64,000 bases of DNA from positions 124,001-188,000 of the forward strand of contig CALMSO010000056.1 of the NCBI GenBank assembly GCA_937872385.1, in the 5' to 3' direction. The translations under genes and the position numbers were made by a program. This document shows, one piece after another, positions 1-8,545 of the stretch. The DNA is from an uncultured Saprospiraceae bacterium. GTDB taxonomy: Bacteria; Bacteroidota; Bacteroidia; Chitinophagales; Saprospiraceae. The notes beneath the pieces are model-generated. The model was given only the letters and a program-made list of their open reading frames with translations. It ran no database searches and was not told the origin of the DNA. Within the stretch, counting starts at the first letter, position 1. Every line of letters starts with the position of its first letter.

Positions 1-1056
1 TTCGATAGGAATAAACACTACATCCGGATACACATAGGTAACGATTTCATTGCTGGTGGTCATGGCCGGGCGCATCACCGAATCGGTTTCGTTGAGTTGA
101 ATGAGCACCTCGAAGACCTTGGCGTCGTAGTCTTTCAATTGTTCGCCAATATTAGCTACCTGAATAACGGTGCCCGTGTAGTCATTGTCAGGAAAAGCGT
201 CAATTTTTATTTTAACATCCTGCCCTTTGCGCACGCGGCTGATGTCCACTTCATTGACATAGGTTTTGGATACCATGTCCGAGAGGTCGGGTAATTCGGC
301 CACAATTGGATCCCAAGCTTGCACCTGAGAGCCGGGTCCGATCTTGCCATTCCAGCTACGCGCATAAATGACCATTCCAGCCTTGGGTGCCATGACGGTG
401 AATTCGCCAGAAAGCTCGGCGAGGCGATTGTAGCGCTCCTGGTTTTGGCGCAGTAAAGCATTGATTTCAGAAATGCGCGCGTCGGATTTTTCCTTGGTCA
501 GTTGCAATTTTTGCAAAAGCTGCTGGTAGTCGCGGTCGGTGCGCTCTAAGTCGAGTTTGGCTTGCTGAATCACACTGGGCGGCTCGTATTTGCTTTGCTC
601 AAGCTGGAGTTCTTTCTCCTTGCGCTGAAACTGAAGATTGACCAACTGGTCGCGCAGCCCGCGCATTTCAATGGCGGTATCTATTTTGGCTTGTTCTAAT
701 TGCGTCAGGATTTTATCAATTTCGGTTTGGGCGTCTCGCATTTTGGTGGTAAGTTCGGTTTTGTCGAGTGAGGCTACATAATTGCCTTCACTTACCAGAG
801 TGCCTTCGGGCACCATGTCGGTAATGTTGGTTTGCCAGATGCCCACGGTACGCATACCTTGCGGTCCCCTGATTTTTTCGGAACGTTTGGCTTGCAATTC
901 GCCGGTAGCGGTCACTTTTACTTTAAATTCGCCCTGGCGGACGGTGACGCTAAGCTCGGCAGTTTCGCCCGCGCTTTGGGTAGGGCGTAGCCATCGCCAA
1001 GCAACGATGGATAAAATCAGAACAACTGCTGCGATGCCGAATGTTTTCAAATTCAT
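1..1056 (-). CDS. HlyD-family periplasmic adaptor (membrane fusion protein), 3' part cut by window edge
   Basis: The frame is open for 352 codons from ATG 1056 and runs off the left edge without a stop. A single N-terminal membrane anchor (about residues 6-22) is followed by the first half of a lipoyl/barrel-sandwich domain (about 40-60), a long Gln/Lys/Glu-rich alpha-helical hairpin (about 100-210), the second lipoyl half beginning FTVMAPKAG (219-227), and a beta-barrel region. This order is that of HlyD/MacA-type adaptors, which bridge an inner-membrane exporter and an outer-membrane channel. An in-frame ATG at 1089 would add 11 residues. The exporter partner, often a MacB-type ABC permease in this layout, would lie left of the window and is not seen. 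Confidence 0.85.
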   Translation of the reverse strand, partial: MNLKTFGIAAVVLILSIVAWRWLRPTQSAGETAELSVTVRQGEFKVKVTATGELQAKRSEKIRGPQGMRTVGIWQTNITDMVPEGTLVSEGNYVASLDKTELTTKMRDAQTEIDKILTQLEQAKIDTAIEMRGLRDQLVNLQFQRKEKELQLEQSKYEPPSVIQQAKLDLERTDRDYQQLLQKLQLTKEKSDARISEINALLRQNQERYNRLAELSGEFTVMAPKAGMVIYARSWNGKIGPGSQVQAWDPIVAELPDLSDMVSKTYVNEVDISRVRKGQDVKIKIDAFPDNDYTGTVIQVANIGEQLKDYDAKVFEVLIQLNETDSVMRPAMTTSNEIVTYVYPDVVFIPIE

Positions 1057-1240
1057 AGCAAAAGGGGTTTTGGTGGTGTAAAACGACATGACAATTTCAA
1101 AACGCTAAATGTTAGAATAGTGACAAAATAAGGACCAATTTTAACACCATAAAGATGCAAAAACCTGACTAATAGTTGCATGAAGTAGCTAAAAAAACAG
1201 TTATAATTTTTTAACAGCAGCGGGCATCCGACCGGCACCG

Positions 1241-1336
1241 GCCGTTCGTAGATTGGTTTTACGTATAATGCGCATATAGAGCGAACCCCGAAGGGGTGAA
1301 AAATTTGTAGCTAAATTGATAATCAATATTTTTGAA
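1241..1336 (+). repeat. Dispersed intergenic repeat, copy A
   Basis: This stretch is similar to 52107-52192. The shared blocks are ATGCGCATATAGAG (1268-1281) against ATGTGCATATCGAG (52126-52139), an identical AAAATTTGTAG (1300-1310 and 52156-52166), and GATAATCA against GATTATCA just downstream. Block spacing is nearly equal (32 and 30 nt). Both copies are intergenic. The role is unknown. Confidence 0.6.
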
Positions 1337-1433
1337 CCACATCGGGGTGATATATCATACGGGTACGGTGTCACCCCGTTGGGGTTCCAATCGGTTTTTT
1401 ATACCCTTTACAATTATACCATCCCTACGGGAT
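1285..1433. repeat. Cluster of four 13-bp palindromes (5-3-5)
   Basis: Four short inverted repeats with 5-nt arms and 3-nt loops lie at 1285-1297 (ACCCC gaa GGGGT), 1336-1348 (ACCAC atc GGGGT, one mismatch), 1373-1385 (ACCCC gtt GGGGT) and 1421-1433 (ATCCC tac GGGAT). They fill the 446-bp spacer (1057-1502) between the HlyD adaptor and the glycosyltransferase, which contains no convincing gene. They resemble the small palindromic repeats that many Bacteroidota scatter between genes. Confidence 0.65.
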
Positions 1434-1502
1434 TATTTTTCACATAGACTTACTATTTTAATGGTTTCAACCCAATATTCGGATTGAATAGATTGGAAAA
1501 AA

Positions 1503-2195
1503 ATGAAAGTGAGTATTATCATCCCGGTTCTGAATGAAGCGGACAACATCGCGCGGCTGCTACGGCGCCTGCAAGAGGGCGGCGGAGGGCACATTGCCGA
1601 ATTGCTGGTAGTGGATGGCGGCAGCACCGACGATACCGTGTCGCTGGCGAAGTTGGCTGGCGCACAGGTGTTGCAATCACCCCGCTGTGGGCGTGCGGTG
1701 CAGATGAATTTTGGTGCACACCATGCCACCGGTGCGGTGCTCTACTTTGTGCATGGCGATACGCTGCCACCGCTTAGCTATATGACGGATGTGCTGACAG
1801 CCGTGCAGGAAGGGTATCCCATCGGCGGCTTTCGATTTCGGTTTGAATCCTCGAACCCCTTGCTGCGCTTGAATTCTTTTATGACGCGTTTCGACTTTTT
1901 GTGGTGCCGGGGCGGCGACCAGTCGCTGTTTGTGACCCGCCCGCTGTTCGACGAATTGGAGGGCTATCACGAAAAATACTGCATCATGGAAGAGTACGAT
2001 TTTATGATTCGGGCCCGGCAGCAGCATCCTTTCAAAATTATTCAAAAAGATACCCTGATTTCGGCGCGCAAGTATCGAGAGAACGGCTATTTTCGAGTAC
2101 AAATCGCCAACCTTATCGTTTTCAGAATGTTCCGTAAAGGGCGCGAGCCACAGGAAATATTGGCTACCTATCGCAAACTTCTCAACTGGCGCTAA
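1503..2195 (+). CDS. Family 2 glycosyltransferase, TIGR04283 (arsenosugar-type) subgroup
   Basis: This 230-residue protein has the GT-A nucleotide-sugar fold. It starts MKVSIIIPVLNEADNI, has VVDGGSTDDT (about 36-45), and carries HGD at 84-86 where family 2 enzymes bear the metal-binding DxD. The compact length, the GGFRF motif and the GGDQSLFV segment fit the TIGR04283 glycosyltransferases named for arsenosugar clusters. None of the other arsenosugar genes (ArsS-type radical SAM protein, methyltransferase) is beside it, so the real substrate is open. ATG 1503 follows the palindromic spacer, and a terminator follows the stop. Confidence 0.82.
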   Translation: MKVSIIIPVLNEADNIARLLRRLQEGGGGHIAELLVVDGGSTDDTVSLAKLAGAQVLQSPRCGRAVQMNFGAHHATGAVLYFVHGDTLPPLSYMTDVLTAVQEGYPIGGFRFRFESSNPLLRLNSFMTRFDFLWCRGGDQSLFVTRPLFDELEGYHEKYCIMEEYDFMIRARQQHPFKIIQKDTLISARKYRENGYFRVQIANLIVFRMFRKGREPQEILATYRKLLNWR

Positions 2196-2208
2196 CCAGA
2201 AAAAGCCC

Positions 2209-2235
2209 GACCGCCTGCTCGGTCTTTCTTTTCTC
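2209..2235 (+). terminator. Rho-independent terminator after the glycosyltransferase
   Basis: The stem GACCG/CGGTC (2209-2213 with 2220-2224) with a 6-nt loop is followed by a T-rich tract (2225-2235). It sits 13 bp past the stop at 2195. Confidence 0.7.
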
Positions 2236-2287
2236 TAAAAACCGACGTACCTTACGGGCTGTTTTTCATGCGAAATCAACGAAAGCT

Positions 2288-3514
2288 ATGCAGCGCAGCA
2301 GAAAAATATTGAACGACCCGGTCTATGGCTTTCTCAACATACCCGGCGGCCTCATTTTCGACCTCATCGAGCATCCGTATTTTCAGCGCCTGCGCCGCAT
2401 CAAACAGACCAGCCTCACGCATTATGTCTATCCGGGCGCCTTGCACACGCGCTTTCACCATGCGCTGGGGGCTTTTCATCTTACCCGGCAGGCCATCGAA
2501 GTATTGCGCAGTAAGGATACTGATATTTCTGAGGCCGAGGCCGAAGCCCTCAGTATCGCCATTTTGCTGCACGATATAGGGCATGGGCCATTTTCGCATA
2601 CCCTTGAGCATACGCTCATTCAGGTGCACCACGAGGAGTTGTCGGTGCTGTTTATGCAAAAACTCAACGACGAGATGGGCGGGCGGCTTAGCTTAGCAAT
2701 CCAGATTTTTTTAGACGAATATCCGAAAAAATTTCTGCACCAGTTGGTTTCTGGCCAGTTGGATATGGACCGGATGGACTACCTCAACCGCGACAGCTTC
2801 TTCACGGGCGTGCACGAGGGCGTGATTGGCTACGATCGCATTATAAAAATGCTGGCCGTGCAAGACGGGGAATTAGTGGTAGAAGAAAAAGGCATCTATT
2901 CCGTGGAGAAGTTTCTCATCGCTCGCCGCCTGATGTACTGGCAGGTGTATTTGCACAAAACCGTGCTGGCCGCCGAGCAAATGTTGGTGCAAACCTTGCG
3001 CCGCGCCCGCGACTTGGTGCAGCAGGGGCAGGACCTGCGCGCCTCCGACAGCCTGCTGTTTTTTTTGTATCGAACCTGCACCGCTGCTGATTTTATCGTC
3101 GAGCGCGATCTCTTGTTAGAGCGTTTTGCTGAGTTAGATGATTACGACATCATGTCGGCGCTCAAAAGCTGGATGCACGCCTCCGATCCGCTGCTGGCCT
3201 ATCTTTCCCGTTGTTTGATACATCGGCGGCTGTTCCGGTTGGAGCTGCGCAACGAGCCTTTCGAGCCGGAATACATCCGTTATGTGTGCGAGCAGGTGGA
3301 GGCCACAGGCACCTTTGCACCCGAAATGACCGACTACCTCGTTTTTCATGGACGGGAGACCAACAGTGCCTACAGCACTTCCAAGGATGAAATCAAAATA
3401 TTGCACAAGGACGGGCGCGTGCTGCCCATGTCGGCTACGGCAGATTATGGGATTCAGTCAAAAATTGTCACGAAATATTATCTTTGCTATCCGAAAGCAG
3501 GCATAATTGGCTGA
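2288..3514 (+). CDS. HD-domain phosphohydrolase
   Basis: The protein has 408 residues. The metal-binding signature of the HD superfamily is intact: H53 in ALHTRFHH, H95-D96 in LLHDIGHGPFSH, and a distal Asp in GQLDMDRMDYLNRD. This arrangement is found in dGTPase/SAMHD1-like and YdhJ-type phosphohydrolases, which cleave phosphate esters of nucleotides. The C-terminal 250 residues are helical with no second recognised domain. The exact nucleotide substrate cannot be told from sequence. The gene stands alone between a terminator and a small ferredoxin-fold-type gene. Confidence 0.88.
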   Translation: MQRSRKILNDPVYGFLNIPGGLIFDLIEHPYFQRLRRIKQTSLTHYVYPGALHTRFHHALGAFHLTRQAIEVLRSKDTDISEAEAEALSIAILLHDIGHGPFSHTLEHTLIQVHHEELSVLFMQKLNDEMGGRLSLAIQIFLDEYPKKFLHQLVSGQLDMDRMDYLNRDSFFTGVHEGVIGYDRIIKMLAVQDGELVVEEKGIYSVEKFLIARRLMYWQVYLHKTVLAAEQMLVQTLRRARDLVQQGQDLRASDSLLFFLYRTCTAADFIVERDLLLERFAELDDYDIMSALKSWMHASDPLLAYLSRCLIHRRLFRLELRNEPFEPEYIRYVCEQVEATGTFAPEMTDYLVFHGRETNSAYSTSKDEIKILHKDGRVLPMSATADYGIQSKIVTKYYLCYPKAGIIG

Positions 3515-3666
3515 ATAAAAAAGTTGCCATTATACGACAAATGACGTTTTCTGGCCGCAAATATGCGCTTTTTTGCATTACTTTTGAACAATTCAAGCGT
3601 TTAACAACAAGTCAGAGAAATAAGGGACGTTATCAACATTATAAAACGAAAAGAACCATCGGCTTG

Positions 3667-3972
3667 ATGCATCAAGAATATCAATTTATGGCAGAATTCA
3701 ACCTGCCTGAAGACCTCTCCGAAGAGTTCTTCGAATTGCTTCCTTACCAGGAAACAGTGATCAATAAGTACCTCGCCCAAGGCAAGCTCGTCAATTATGC
3801 TTTGTCGCTCGACAATGCCCGGATGTGGGCTATCTTCAGCGCCAACTCCGAAGTGGAGGTGCTCGAAATGCTGCGCGAATTTCCACTTACCCGTTTCATG
3901 GAGGTGCACATCAGCCTGCTCAGCAGCTACACCACCCTGAGCGTGGCCGCCCCAAATTTTTCGCTCAATTAG
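3667..3972 (+). CDS. Small muconolactone isomerase/YciI-like protein
   Basis: The product has 101 residues if translation starts at ATG 3667 (MHQEYQFMAEFNLP). The open frame extends upstream to 3484 over the end of the HD gene, but that part is low-complexity and unlike protein. The pattern of a first beta-strand, a helix with EEFFELLPYQ, an ALSLDNARMWAIF strand, an EVEVLEMLREFPL helix and a final strand is that of dimeric alpha/beta ferredoxin-like proteins related to muconolactone delta-isomerase. No catalytic role can be assigned. Confidence 0.6.
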   Translation: MHQEYQFMAEFNLPEDLSEEFFELLPYQETVINKYLAQGKLVNYALSLDNARMWAIFSANSEVEVLEMLREFPLTRFMEVHISLLSSYTTLSVAAPNFSLN

Positions 3973-4090
3973 CGGCTTCGCTGTGCGTAGGCACCTGACT
4001 GACAAAAATCAATCCTTCGGCTAATTAAAATCATCTGCCATACCCGGCACGAGGCATTATTTTGTCAGCTCATCAAAACCAACTTGCGCT

Positions 4091-4231
4091 ATGTTTCTCA
4101 TCAACTGGTTTCAGGCTAATTTGCTGATGTTTTTCACCACATTAGTGCTGCTCGGCATTCCGGTCGTCATTGCGATTATTATTTTTTCGCAAAAAACGAA
4201 AAAAACCGACCAGGAATCTGGGCTGGAATAA
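4091..4231 (+). CDS. 46-residue single-TM small protein
   Basis: The ORF ATG 4091 to TAA 4231 encodes MFLINWFQANLLMF and continues as one strongly hydrophobic helix (about residues 9-33). It ends in a short basic-then-acidic tail with QKTKKTDQE. It fits a real small membrane protein: an N-terminal amphipathic start, one TM helix and a cytoplasmic tail. It lies 119 bp after the isomerase-like gene and about 300 bp before the sulfide:quinone oxidoreductase. I do not recognise the family. Confidence 0.5.
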   Translation: MFLINWFQANLLMFFTTLVLLGIPVVIAIIIFSQKTKKTDQESGLE

Positions 4232-4389
4232 TACGATTTTTTCTTTTGTAAAACATTGAAAAACAGCATTTTGAAAATAAATAAGTACGCCATTTCCAAT
4301 TGAAAAGGGCACAATACCCTTTGCCGTAGCTACGGCAGTTTTGCGCTTTTATTCAGCTTTTAAAAACCTTGCCTTCTGAGCGGTTTTTT

Positions 4390-4424
4390 TGATGAAAATC
4401 ATCAGGCAAAGTGATGCGTATCAC
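4390..4424. promoter_or_regulatory. Two Crp/Fnr-type operator repeats upstream of sqr
   Basis: A perfect inverted repeat TGATGA-aaa-TCATCA spans 4390-4404 and contains a TGAT-N4-ATCA core (4390-4401). A second repeat, GTGAT-gcgt-ATCAC, spans 4411-4424. The second matches the TGAT-N4-ATCA pattern of Fnr/Dnr-type regulators. The N4 centres (4395.5 and 4417.5) are 22 bp apart, two helical turns. The start of the sulfide oxidoreductase is about 100 bp downstream. A weak promoter, TTTG at 4451-4454 with TTATTTTG at 4473-4480, lies between. The binding regulator is not in the window. Confidence 0.55.
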
Positions 4425-4526
4425 AATAAGCGACCTCAAAATTATTTTTCTTTGCCAATGTAAAACAGCATATTATTTTGAATAATCGAGGTTGAACTTT
4501 TGTTTTCATCTGAATAAAAAAGCGTT

Positions 4527-5798
4527 ATGAATCAGCAACACCATCAAATTGTCATCATCGGGGCCGGCACAGCGGGCATCACGGTAGCCGCGCAGCTATT
4601 GCGAAAAAACAAAAACTTAGACATCGCGCTGATAGACCCGGCCGATCGGCATTACTATCAGGCAGCCTGGACGCTAGTAGGCGGCGGCACTTACAATTTT
4701 GCCGATACCGAGCGCAGCATGCGCAGCGTAATACCGCGTGGCACCACTTGGATCCAAGATTTTGTAGAAAACATTGACGCAGACAATAACACCGTTGTCA
4801 CCCGCGACGGCTCAGCCATTACCTACGACTATCTCGTGGCCTGCCCCGGCGTGCAAATGAATATAGACGAGCTGCCCGGCCTGCGGCAGGCTTTGCAAAG
4901 CGACAGTGTTTGTAGCAATTATACCGACCCCGACCACACTTGGCAGGTGCTGCAAAATTTTAAGGGGGGCAACGCCATTTTTACCCAGCCGGCTACGCCC
5001 ATCAAGTGCGGAGGTGCGCCGCAAAAAATTATGTACCTCGCGGAGGAATATTTTCGCCGCAGTGGAGTGCGTGAGCAAACCAACATTGCCTTCATCACTC
5101 CGGGATCGGTTATTTTCGGCACAGAGCCTTTCAAGCAGACCCTGATGGAGATTGTGGACAAAAAGCAGATTCAGTTGCGTTTTTTTCATAAAATAACCCG
5201 TATTGACCCGGAGCATAAAATGGTGTACTACTCCATTATGGCCCACGCCGATGAGCCGGAGAAGCTTTACCATCGCAAAGAAAACTTAGGCGAGCAAGTG
5301 CTTTCGCCAACCGAGGTGGCCATTCCGTACGATATGTTGCACTTAGCACCGCCGCAGTCGGCCCCAGATTTTATCCGCCGCTCCAAGCTGGCGTATGCCG
5401 ATGGACCCAATCAGGGCTGGATCAATGTAGATATCAACACCTTACAGCACAAGGTTTATCCCAATGTATTTGCCCTCGGCGATGCGGCGGCTCTGCCCAC
5501 TGCTAAAACTGGTGCGGCCATTCGGAAACAGGCGCCAGTGCTGGTCGAAAACCTCCTGTATGTAATGAGCGGCCAGAGCGACTTGAAAGCGGGTTATCAA
5601 GGATATTCTTCCTGCCCAATTGTGACAGGCTATGGCAAGATGTTGCTCGCAGAATTTGATTATACCAATGAGCGCGACAGCGACCCGATCATCTCGACTT
5701 TTGTCAATACCGCTAAGGAACAATACAGCATGTGGCTGCTGAAAAAATACGGACTGCCTTTCATGTATTGGAATCTGATGCTGAAAGGAAGAGCCTGA
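4527..5798 (+). CDS. Sulfide:quinone oxidoreductase-like FAD enzyme
   Basis: This 423-residue flavoprotein has the FAD dinucleotide-binding motif IVIIGAGTAGITVA (about 8-21) and a second nucleotide region around 188. It has the FAD-closing segment VFALGDAAALPTAKTGAA (about 314-331). Two cysteines that form the redox/trisulfide bridge in SQR-type enzymes are present as PIKCGGAPQK (C161) and SSCPIVTG (C363), with C129 also nearby. The C-terminal amphipathic tail fits monotopic membrane association. The expected role is oxidation of sulfide with transfer of electrons to quinone at the inner membrane. The two operator-like repeats upstream suggest control by redox, oxygen or another small-molecule signal. 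Confidence 0.9.
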   Translation: MNQQHHQIVIIGAGTAGITVAAQLLRKNKNLDIALIDPADRHYYQAAWTLVGGGTYNFADTERSMRSVIPRGTTWIQDFVENIDADNNTVVTRDGSAITYDYLVACPGVQMNIDELPGLRQALQSDSVCSNYTDPDHTWQVLQNFKGGNAIFTQPATPIKCGGAPQKIMYLAEEYFRRSGVREQTNIAFITPGSVIFGTEPFKQTLMEIVDKKQIQLRFFHKITRIDPEHKMVYYSIMAHADEPEKLYHRKENLGEQVLSPTEVAIPYDMLHLAPPQSAPDFIRRSKLAYADGPNQGWINVDINTLQHKVYPNVFALGDAAALPTAKTGAAIRKQAPVLVENLLYVMSGQSDLKAGYQGYSSCPIVTGYGKMLLAEFDYTNERDSDPIISTFVNTAKEQYSMWLLKKYGLPFMYWNLMLKGRA

Positions 5799-5835
5799 AG
5801 TAAATGATGCGAAGAACGAGGTACGGGTCGGCGAG

Positions 5836-7356
5836 CTACTCTGCCTCGTTTTGCATATTAGTTTGCAAATAAAACTGACGAGCCACCCCCAATGGACGCA
5901 GATTGCTCTTGCGTTTGAACTGGTGCTTTTCCATCCGGCGGATGATGTCATCAAGTGTAGCCACGGCATTTACAATGAAAGGGCCTTTGTTCAGCATTAC
6001 GCATTCGGCGCGGGCGGCCATGGCGGCGTCGGTGATTTCGGCACGGGAGGCATTGCCTTTTTTGGCTAATTTTTCTAGCACCTGCGTTGCCCAGATACCT
6101 GGCGTGTGGGCTGCTTCACAGATCCAGAGAATTTCTTCTTGCACTTCTGCAATGCGCTCAAAACCAATCTCTACGGCCAAATCGCCCCGGGCAATCATCA
6201 CCCCGATTTTGGGGCTTCGCATGGCAGTCATCAGTAGCATGGGCAGGTTTTCAAAGGCGTCTTTGGTTTCTATTTTTAGAATGATACCGATGTCCTCTCG
6301 GTTGAGTTGTTTCAGCTCTGCTTGCAAATCTGCCACATCGGCTGGATGGCGCACAAAAGAATAGCCGACAATATCGGCGTGCGCCGCAATAAAGGGCAGA
6401 TGCGTCCGGTCGGCTGCGGTCAACGAAGGCAGGGTCAGTCGGGTGTCGGGCAGGTTGATGCCTTTTCCGGCGCGGAGTTTGCTGCCTTGCGGAGCAGCTT
6501 GCGTGATTTTTACCTCAATGCCATCGGCTTGTACGGATATGATTTGCCCACCAATTTTACCATCATCAAAATAAATACGATGCCCCGGCTGGCTGTCGCC
6601 AAAAATTTCCGGCAAGGTGACCAATACCTGCGGTAGTGCGTGTTTGTCCTTGGTCGTTGGTGCTACAGGTACCAATTGCAGGGAGTCGCCAGGGAAAAGC
6701 CGAAGGTGCTGTTTTTTACCAATGGCTGGAAAAACTGCTTCGGTACGCAGCTTGGGCCCAGATAAATCCATGTAAATCAGGCAGTGTTTGCTAATGGTTT
6801 CTTGGCCCCTCCGGATGTTGCTAATCATGCGTTGCCAGTCCTCCTCCGAGTCGTGGCTGGTATTGATGCGGGCAATGTCCATACCTGCCAGCAGCAAGCC
6901 GTGTATCATTTCGTAATCTTCGGCAGCCTCAGATGGCATCGTGACCATAATGCGGGAACCCTCGCCACGGTGGTGTTGCCCCAGCAGTTGCAGGGCATTG
7001 TCGCGCAGGCATTGCCGGCTGGTTTTATAATCGAGCGGCGAGCGAAAATCGGGATACAAATCATCGGCAGCCACGCCGGTCAGCATCCTGAGCAAGCGAA
7101 GAATTTTGAGCAAATTACTCAGGGTATAACCTTCGGAATGCCCCAGCGAAGAAATACTAAGCGAGGACAATTCTCCTTGCAACTCGCGCAAATCAAGTGT
7201 GCGTAAGGTGAGGTAGTGCAATAAATTGCGTGCGCTTTCGCGGTGCTGTGGGTGTACTTCGTTGAGTAGGGGGGCTTTGTCGGCTTCCTCGGTGCGCAGG
7301 CGCTCCACGATGCGTTGCACTGCCTCGATTAATACATTGATATCTGTGAAATCCAT
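5836..7356 (-). CDS. Pyruvate kinase-like protein lacking the C-terminal regulatory domain
   Basis: The product has 506 residues from ATG 7356; a TTG at 7410 would add 18. The first 130 residues are a helical extension absent from ordinary pyruvate kinase. Then comes the PK barrel: RINTSH (matching the RLNFSH motif), DLSGPKLRT, a B-domain ending GINLPDTRLTLP, ILKIET (catalytic Lys and Mg-binding Glu), ARGDLAVE (Mg-binding Asp) and IWATQ (active Thr). The usual MLSGETAxG is replaced by MLNKGPFI, and the protein stops soon after, so the allosteric C-domain is missing. Catalytic residues look intact, but the true reaction may differ from that of housekeeping pyruvate kinase. It is the last gene of a likely minus-strand operon. 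Confidence 0.75.
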   Translation of the reverse strand: MDFTDINVLIEAVQRIVERLRTEEADKAPLLNEVHPQHRESARNLLHYLTLRTLDLRELQGELSSLSISSLGHSEGYTLSNLLKILRLLRMLTGVAADDLYPDFRSPLDYKTSRQCLRDNALQLLGQHHRGEGSRIMVTMPSEAAEDYEMIHGLLLAGMDIARINTSHDSEEDWQRMISNIRRGQETISKHCLIYMDLSGPKLRTEAVFPAIGKKQHLRLFPGDSLQLVPVAPTTKDKHALPQVLVTLPEIFGDSQPGHRIYFDDGKIGGQIISVQADGIEVKITQAAPQGSKLRAGKGINLPDTRLTLPSLTAADRTHLPFIAAHADIVGYSFVRHPADVADLQAELKQLNREDIGIILKIETKDAFENLPMLLMTAMRSPKIGVMIARGDLAVEIGFERIAEVQEEILWICEAAHTPGIWATQVLEKLAKKGNASRAEITDAAMAARAECVMLNKGPFIVNAVATLDDIIRRMEKHQFKRKSNLRPLGVARQFYLQTNMQNEAE

Positions 7357-7463
7357 AGATGCGCAGCTTTTGGCTTGTGCACAATGTACATGCGATTGTA
7401 GGGATTTCAAATGACATTCATCAATCAGGAGGATGCTATTTGAGGGAGCGTAGCAACGGAAGC

Positions 7464-7766
7464 CTATCCGAGATGAAAGCCCGGCAGCAGCAAATCGTGG
7501 TACTCAGGATGGCGTTTCATGTAGCCTGCCATGTAAGGGCACAGCGGCATGATTTTTAGTTGTTGCTCTTTGGCCCAAGCAAAGGCATGCCGGGCCAGCA
7601 ATGAGGCCAATCCTCGACCTTCAAGGGGCCGAGCCACTTCGGTATGGGTGAAAATGATGCGCTCGTTGTTGATAATCATGTATTCAGCAACAGCAAAATG
7701 ACCGTCTATTTCAATTTCAAAACGGCGCTTGTCGGAGTTGTTGCTCACGGTGGATTCGGAGTGCAT
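7464..7766 (-). CDS. GNAT-type N-acetyltransferase domain protein (YjdJ-like)
   Basis: The product has 100 residues from ATG 7766; the longer frame to 7823 has an unlikely basic leader. The acetyl-CoA loop EVARPLEGRGLASLLARHA matches the small GCN5-related family in which a free-standing beta-strand core ends in the motif CPYMAGYMKRHPEY. Members bind acetyl-CoA; the acceptor is unknown. It lies between a lipoprotein gene and the pyruvate kinase-like gene on the same strand with short gaps. Confidence 0.78.
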   Translation of the reverse strand: MHSESTVSNNSDKRRFEIEIDGHFAVAEYMIINNERIIFTHTEVARPLEGRGLASLLARHAFAWAKEQQLKIMPLCPYMAGYMKRHPEYHDLLLPGFHLG

Positions 7767-7836
7767 AAGGGATTTTTTAGAAAGTAAACCGCGCCTGCGC
7801 GAGAAAAGTTGGATGAGGCTCAACGAGCAGCCTGTT

Positions 7837-8508
7837 TTATTCTAATACTTCTACTACAATGGTTTTGGAATACAGTTCGATATTGGAAGTGACGTTGATA
7901 TCGTTGCCTTCTACTTTGTTGCGCTGTTTTTTTACAAGGTAGAAATAATTTTTGCCAGGCACTACTTCTTGTAGAAAAGAGGCGGGCACTTCCAGTTGTG
8001 TCACATCGCGCGGGCCCCTGAACTCGGCTACACCAGAGTGATTTTCCTCGCTAGTGAATAGCAGCACGATACTTTCGCCATTCTGTAGCGGCTCGCTGTC
8101 CACGCGAAGCAGCATTCCGCGCGAGCGGCTGATGTCGCCCAAAGGAGCAAAATCAATAATCGGCGACATGACAATGCGGTGTTCGCGCTGTTTGCGCTGG
8201 CGATCGGTATAGCGAAACACAAAAGAGCCGTCGTAGCTGCCCGTGCCGTTGAAAACATACCGCATAGTGCGGTTTTCGATCTGGCGCGGCTGCATTTTAT
8301 AGCGCTGAAACGTAACTTCATTAGGAAAAGTGACCGACTGTGCAGTAGCCATGTCATCGCCTTCGTAGAAAGAGGCATGGGCCTTGATTTGTCTTTCTGT
8401 TTCCAAAAAACGCACAAATAGGTCGGCGAAAAGGCGCTCGCTTGATTTTTGTTCAGACTGGCAGCCGATTAAAAAAAGCACCGTTAATAGATAAAAGCAG
8501 TATTTCAT
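7837..8508 (-). CDS. Lipoprotein of unknown function
   Basis: The product has 223 residues from ATG 8508 (MKYCFYLLTVLFLIGCQSEQ), with a clear lipobox LIGC that makes the Cys the lipidated residue. The mature part is a beta-rich region of about 200 residues with paired basic and aromatic strands. I see no known catalytic motif. It lies 37 bp after upp and is probably cotranscribed with it and the GNAT gene. Confidence 0.72.
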   Translation of the reverse strand: MKYCFYLLTVLFLIGCQSEQKSSERLFADLFVRFLETERQIKAHASFYEGDDMATAQSVTFPNEVTFQRYKMQPRQIENRTMRYVFNGTGSYDGSFVFRYTDRQRKQREHRIVMSPIIDFAPLGDISRSRGMLLRVDSEPLQNGESIVLLFTSEENHSGVAEFRGPRDVTQLEVPASFLQEVVPGKNYFYLVKKQRNKVEGNDINVTSNIELYSKTIVVEVLE

Positions 8509-8545
8509 GGGTGTTGTCAGCATTATTTGGTAATAAAAGATTGGT

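Noticed and set aside
97..294. Plus-strand ORF of 65 codons
   Set aside because: Lies opposite the HlyD adaptor frame, which fully explains the region.
2276..2659. Minus-strand ORF of 127 codons
   Set aside because: Antisense to the HD phosphohydrolase, with no protein-like composition.
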